64,000 bases of DNA from UTCHB3 sp964371075. GTDB taxonomy: Bacteria; Bacteroidota; Ignavibacteria; Ignavibacteriales; Ignavibacteriaceae. The notes under the pieces were generated by a model. It did no database searches, was not told the origin of the DNA, and saw only the letters and a program-made list of their open reading frames with translations. The DNA lies in assembly GCA_964371075.1 (NCBI GenBank), contig CAYJKN010000002.1:682001-746000 (forward strand), written 5' to 3'. Position 1 is the first letter of the stretch. Each line of letters starts with the position of its first letter. The position numbers and the translations under genes were made by a program. Positions 60,843 to 64,000 of the stretch are shown piece after piece.

Positions 60843-61073
60843 ATGGCTATAAAAGGCACAATAATTATTGATACAGAACTCTGTAAAGGTTGCGAGCTAT
60901 GTGTTATGGCTTGCCCGCAGAAAGGATTGGTCCTTTCTGATAAAATTAATTTAAAAGGATACCGCGTCGTTGAATTGTATATGGATAACTGTACCGGTTG
61001 TGTGAACTGCGCACTGGTTTGTCCTGATTCGGCAATAACCGTTTATCGCGAGAAAAAAGCTAAAGCGGTTTAA
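60843..61073 (+). CDS. korD: 2-oxoacid:ferredoxin oxidoreductase, delta (ferredoxin) subunit
   Basis: 76 residues with two [4Fe-4S] motifs (CKGCELCVMACPQKGL and CTGCVNCALVCPDSAI). It begins MAIKGTIIIDTELCKGC, typical of KorD/OorD. It is first in a four-gene set, 14 nt ahead of the alpha subunit. It relays electrons to soluble ferredoxin. Confidence 0.92.
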   Translation: MAIKGTIIIDTELCKGCELCVMACPQKGLVLSDKINLKGYRVVELYMDNCTGCVNCALVCPDSAITVYREKKAKAV

Positions 61074-61087
61074 AAAGAGAGACTACG

Positions 61088-62161
61088 ATGGAGAAACAAG
61101 AATTAAAAGGAAAAGAAATAAAGTTGATGAAGGGAAACGAAGCATTGGCTGAAGCTGCTATTAGAGCCGGACTTGATGCATACTTTGGTTACCCTATCAC
61201 CCCACAATCTGAAGTAATGGAATACCTTACCGAAAATATTCCCCTTCGCCGGGGGCTTGTCCTTCAGGCTGAAAGTGAAGTGGCATCAATCAATATGGTT
61301 TATGGAGCTGCCGGTGCTGGAGCAAGAGTTATGACTTCTTCCTCTTCACCCGGTATGAGCTTAATGCAAGAAGGTATATCATACATTGCATCTGCACAGT
61401 TGCCATGTTTATTGGTTAATGTTATGCGTGGTGGTCCCGGATTGGGCACCATTCAACCATCACAGGGAGATTATTTTCAGGCAGTAAAAGGTGGTGGCCA
61501 CGGCGACTACAAACTTTTTACACTTGCCCCTTCAACCGTTCAGGAAATGGTTGATTTTGTTTTTGAAGGATTCAAAATGGCTGAAAAATACCGTGTACCT
61601 GCAATGATTCTTGCAGATGGTGCCTTGGGCCAGATGATGGAAAAAGTTGAATTACCCGCAGAGGGTCAGTTCCCTCATGTGATTCCAGAGTGGGCAACCA
61701 CGGGTAAAAAAGAAGGAAGAAAACAGAATGTTATTACTTCTCTCTTCATTCAACCTGAAAAAATGGAACAGATAAATCTCGATCTCCAGGCTAAATATAA
61801 AAAAATGGAAGTAGAGGTTAAATCGGAATCAATCAATACGGAAGATGCGGATCTTATCCTCGTGGCTTTTGGACTGGTAGCAAGAATTTGTATGAAAGCA
61901 GCCGAACTTGCCCGTGAAAAGGGAATTAAAGTGGGTGTTATCAGACCCATCACTCTTTTCCCGTTCCCAACAGAGGTCCTTAATACCACTGCCGACCGTG
62001 TAAAAAAATTCCTCGTTGTTGAAATGAATGCCGGTCAGATGGTCGAAGATGTTCGACTCTCAATAAACGGTAAAGCTGATGTTCAATTCTACGGAAGAAT
62101 GGGTGGTATGATCCCTGATCCGGAAGAAATTTTAACAAAACTTGAATCAATGATGAAATAA
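61088..62161 (+). CDS. korA: 2-oxoacid:ferredoxin oxidoreductase, alpha subunit
   Basis: 357 residues. Family blocks: GNEALAEAAIRAGLDAYFGYPITPQSEVMEYL, QAESEVASINMVYGAAGAGARVMTSSSSPGMSLMQEG and LLVNVMRGGPGLGTIQPSQGD. It belongs to the short alpha type (without fused gamma), consistent with separate korC. The likely reaction is ferredoxin-dependent oxidative decarboxylation of 2-oxoglutarate, or of branched-chain 2-oxoacids (VorB-like proteins are very similar). The reverse is reductive carboxylation. GAGAGA upstream acts as a weak SD. Confidence 0.9.
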   Translation: MEKQELKGKEIKLMKGNEALAEAAIRAGLDAYFGYPITPQSEVMEYLTENIPLRRGLVLQAESEVASINMVYGAAGAGARVMTSSSSPGMSLMQEGISYIASAQLPCLLVNVMRGGPGLGTIQPSQGDYFQAVKGGGHGDYKLFTLAPSTVQEMVDFVFEGFKMAEKYRVPAMILADGALGQMMEKVELPAEGQFPHVIPEWATTGKKEGRKQNVITSLFIQPEKMEQINLDLQAKYKKMEVEVKSESINTEDADLILVAFGLVARICMKAAELAREKGIKVGVIRPITLFPFPTEVLNTTADRVKKFLVVEMNAGQMVEDVRLSINGKADVQFYGRMGGMIPDPEEILTKLESMMK

Positions 62162-62174
62162 CGGGAGATAAACG

Positions 62175-62975
62175 ATGGAACAATTTTTAATTAACCCCGA
62201 TTGTATGGTTTATGATAACCATCCCGTTACTCTTACAGGTGAACCTTTTCACTATTGCCCCGGATGTGGACATGGTGTCATCCATAAAGTACTTATGGAA
62301 GTGGTTCGTGATCTTGGTATCCAGGAAGAAGTAATTGGTGTGGCTCCCGTTGGTTGTTCAGTTTTTGCTTATCACTATATGAATGTTGATATGCAGGAAG
62401 CAGCTCACGGAAGAGCAAGTGCAGTTGCCACAGCAATCAAAAGAGTAAGACCTCAAAATTATGTTTTCTCCTATCAGGGAGATGGTGATCTTGCTGCCAT
62501 TGGTACCGCAGAAACTATCCACACAGTAAACCGTGGTGAAAACATCCTGATGGTATTTGTAAATAACGCAATCTATGGAATGACGGGCGGCCAGATGGCT
62601 CCCACTTCACTTATCGGAATGAAAACTGCTACTTCTCCTTATGGAAGAGATGCCGCTTCCATGGGTAACCCCATAAAGATTACTGAACTGCTCGCACAAT
62701 TGCCGGGGGCATATTATGTTGCTCGCCACGCAGTGCACACTCCAAATGCAGTTCGTAAATTAACAAAAGCATTTAAAAATGCGTTTGAATATCAGAAATT
62801 AAACCGGGGCACCTGCTTCATCGAAGTGGTCTCAAATTGCCCCTCAGGGTGGAAGATGAGTCCTGTTCAGTCGATCGACTGGATTGAAAAGAACATGCTC
62901 CCCATGTTCCCACTCGGCGACATCAAGGTTCCCGATCCAAAAACCGGCAACCCTGTCATGGTTAAAAATAATTAA
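62175..62975 (+). CDS. korB: 2-oxoacid:ferredoxin oxidoreductase, beta (TPP-binding) subunit
   Basis: 266 residues. TPP-binding elements CPGCGHGVIHKVLMEV, GDGDLAAIGTAETIH and VFVNNAIYGMTGGQMAPTS are complete. The C-terminal SNCPSGWKMSPVQSIDWIEKNM fits the Kor/Vor type. Thirteen nt after korA with GGGAG ahead of the start. It carries the catalytic thiamine site. Confidence 0.93.
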   Translation: MEQFLINPDCMVYDNHPVTLTGEPFHYCPGCGHGVIHKVLMEVVRDLGIQEEVIGVAPVGCSVFAYHYMNVDMQEAAHGRASAVATAIKRVRPQNYVFSYQGDGDLAAIGTAETIHTVNRGENILMVFVNNAIYGMTGGQMAPTSLIGMKTATSPYGRDAASMGNPIKITELLAQLPGAYYVARHAVHTPNAVRKLTKAFKNAFEYQKLNRGTCFIEVVSNCPSGWKMSPVQSIDWIEKNMLPMFPLGDIKVPDPKTGNPVMVKNN

Positions 62976-62990
62976 GGTTTAGGAATAGAT

Positions 62991-63551
62991 ATGAAAACAG
63001 AAGAGATCATTATTGCCGGATTTGGTGGTCAGGGAGTCCTTTCCATGGGACAAATGCTCGCCTACTCCGCTCTTATAGATAATAAAGAAACCAGTTGGAT
63101 GCCATCTTATGGCCCCGAAATGCGTGGTGGAACTGCAAATTGTGTGGTAATCGTTTCAGACAGCAGAATCAGCTCACCACTCGTAAGTAAGTATGACACC
63201 GCTATAATCCTTAACCAGCCTTCCATGGAGAAATTCGAAAAGGCAGTTAAACCGGGCGGTTCCCTCTTTTATGAGGAATCCACTATAATTCAACCTCCCA
63301 TGAGGACAGATATTAACATCTACAGAATAAGTGCCCTCAGGGAAGCCGAAAGGCTAAACAAAAAGCAAGTGGCCAATATGGTTATGCTCGGAGCATTTCT
63401 TGAAGTGAAGCCGATAGTTCAGTTTGAAAGTATCCTGGCTGCTTTAAAGAAAGTTCTTCCCGAGAGGCATCATCATCTCATCCCAATCAACGAACAGGCA
63501 TTGTTAAAGGGGAAAGAGATAATTTCTGAGTACTTAAAAGAACCGGTTTAA
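62991..63551 (+). CDS. korC: 2-oxoacid:ferredoxin oxidoreductase, gamma subunit
   Basis: 186 residues. Block EIIIAGFGGQGVLSMGQMLAYSAL is the gamma domain signature; SYGPEMRGGTANCVVIVSD and NMVMLGAFLEV follow. Completes a korDABC operon. It is followed after 20 nt by a small gene that may share the transcript. Confidence 0.93.
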   Translation: MKTEEIIIAGFGGQGVLSMGQMLAYSALIDNKETSWMPSYGPEMRGGTANCVVIVSDSRISSPLVSKYDTAIILNQPSMEKFEKAVKPGGSLFYEESTIIQPPMRTDINIYRISALREAERLNKKQVANMVMLGAFLEVKPIVQFESILAALKKVLPERHHHLIPINEQALLKGKEIISEYLKEPV

Positions 63552-63571
63552 ACAGCAAGGCAGGTATTAAA

Positions 63572-63838
63572 ATGACCGATAAAGACTTCAATTGCAATAA
63601 AATCTGTAAAAACTCATGTGCATCCCTTCAGGAAGCACTTCGTAAAGAGACCAGTATTGTGCATTTTTATGAAAACATGATGGAAGATTGCAATTCTCCC
63701 GAAATCAAAAGTTTCCTTACGGATATTATTGAATCAAGGAGACCTGAAATGTTAAAAATAATTCAGAAACTCAATGAGATCCATGCCCGCTCACAAATTG
63801 TAGATGGGGTAATATCGAGTTTTAATCCTGAAGCTTGA
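63572..63838 (+). CDS. Small helical protein with Cys-rich N-terminus, unknown function
   Basis: 88 residues. N-terminus FNCNKICKNSCASLQ holds three Cys, followed by two long helices (ALRKETSIVHFYENMMEDC and EIKSFLTDIIESRRPEMLKIIQKLNEI). The E/H placement in the first helix recalls ferritin-like proteins, but the set of metal ligands is incomplete. Downstream of korC and upstream of a terminator, so it is likely the last gene of the kor operon. Confidence 0.7.
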   Translation: MTDKDFNCNKICKNSCASLQEALRKETSIVHFYENMMEDCNSPEIKSFLTDIIESRRPEMLKIIQKLNEIHARSQIVDGVISSFNPEA

Positions 63839-63861
63839 CAGCTGTTAGTTGTATTGTTTTT

Positions 63862-63897
63862 AGCCGTTCACTCTAAAGGTTGAACGGCTTTTTTTTG
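63862..63897 (+). terminator. Rho-independent terminator of the kor operon
   Basis: AGCCGTTCA and TGAACGGCT form a 9-bp stem around a 10-nt loop, followed by a run of T. Confidence 0.9.
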
Positions 63898-63934
63898 CAA
63901 AATCTGTGTGTATCAGCTTCTAATAAACCTAAAC

Positions 63935-64000
63935 CTATTTCTGTAGGATCATTTTTTTAATCTCTCTTCTCCCATTAATATTCAATTCATAAAAATAAAT
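63935..64000 (-). CDS. 3' end of another T9SS-sorted protein (partial)
   Basis: The last 21 codons plus stop on the minus strand read IYFYELNINGRREIKKMILQK, which is the terminal strand of a T9SS type A sorting domain (compare KMVLMK and KMMLLK elsewhere in the window). The rest of the gene lies beyond base 64000. Too short for the function of the whole protein to be known. Confidence 0.75.
   Translation of the reverse strand: MYFYELNINGRREIKKMILQK

Overview
The window looks like chromosomal DNA of an Ignavibacteria-type bacterium (Bacteroidota/Chlorobi group), probably free-living and at least partly anaerobic. The signs are many secreted proteins with type IX secretion (T9SS) C-terminal sorting domains (motif NYPNPFNPST), a PorV/PorQ-family outer-membrane protein, TonB-dependent import, AT-rich DNA with weak Shine-Dalgarno (SD) sequences, and ferredoxin-centred energy metabolism (Rnf, Nfn, 2-oxoacid:ferredoxin oxidoreductase). 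I saw no rRNA, tRNA, CRISPR array or intact insertion sequence.

Layout. 1-4.5 kb: end of a secreted protein, a PorV-like protein and a T9SS cargo closed by a strong terminator. 4.5-9.7 kb: a methyltransferase-like protein, an SGNH hydrolase/TPR protein, a SurA-like isomerase and a PAP2-type membrane phosphatase. 9.9-19.4 kb: one long co-directional cluster rnfCDGEA - Tat/NusG_II protein - apbE - rnfB - rseC - nfnA - nfnB. It links membrane ferredoxin:NAD+ oxidation, the enzyme that attaches FMN to RnfG/RnfD, and the NADPH/NADH/ferredoxin bifurcating transhydrogenase. 19.9-38.9 kb: a minus-strand array of paralogous secreted proteins. Family A (five complete copies plus one truncated) consists of beta-propeller-like Asp-box proteins with divergent heads and a nearly invariant 597-nt 3' end. 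Family B (four copies) consists of smaller secreted proteins. Three B-A pairs share a conserved intergenic hairpin. One 533-bp tract is identical between two B genes, and one A copy was truncated by a deletion, so the array is recombining. 39-43.2 kb: thioredoxin, then a 1180-residue reverse transcriptase-nitrilase-nucleotidyltransferase fusion resembling the RT-nitrilase class of anti-phage reverse transcriptases. 43.9-49.4 kb: envelope genes (beta-barrel protein, TPR lipoprotein, LolB-like lipoprotein, EnvC-like LytM protein). 49.8-51.2 kb: ferredoxin and geranylgeranyl-reductase-family flavoprotein. 51.2-58.3 kb: an accessory zone with small hypothetical genes, a decayed helicase/PLD fragment, two remnants of the 3' end of the reductase gene, and two tandemly duplicated Ser/Thr kinase-SUMF1 fusion genes. 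The C-termini of these two differ in a pattern reminiscent of diversity-generating retroelement targets. 58.3-64 kb: TonB-dependent receptor, korDABC, a small helical protein, and the last 22 codons of another T9SS cargo.

Intergenic DNA is rich in repeats: imperfect 8-nt tandem arrays (often touching stop codons), palindromes followed by ATATTCGTAG, a tandem triplet of G+C-rich palindromes, and MITE-like spacers with CCACAGAGCAC ends.

The most interesting candidates are the three-domain reverse transcriptase, the kinase-SUMF1 pair with a hypervariable C-terminus, and the constant-tail/variable-head secreted protein array. All functional calls rest on motif recognition by eye; no database search was possible.
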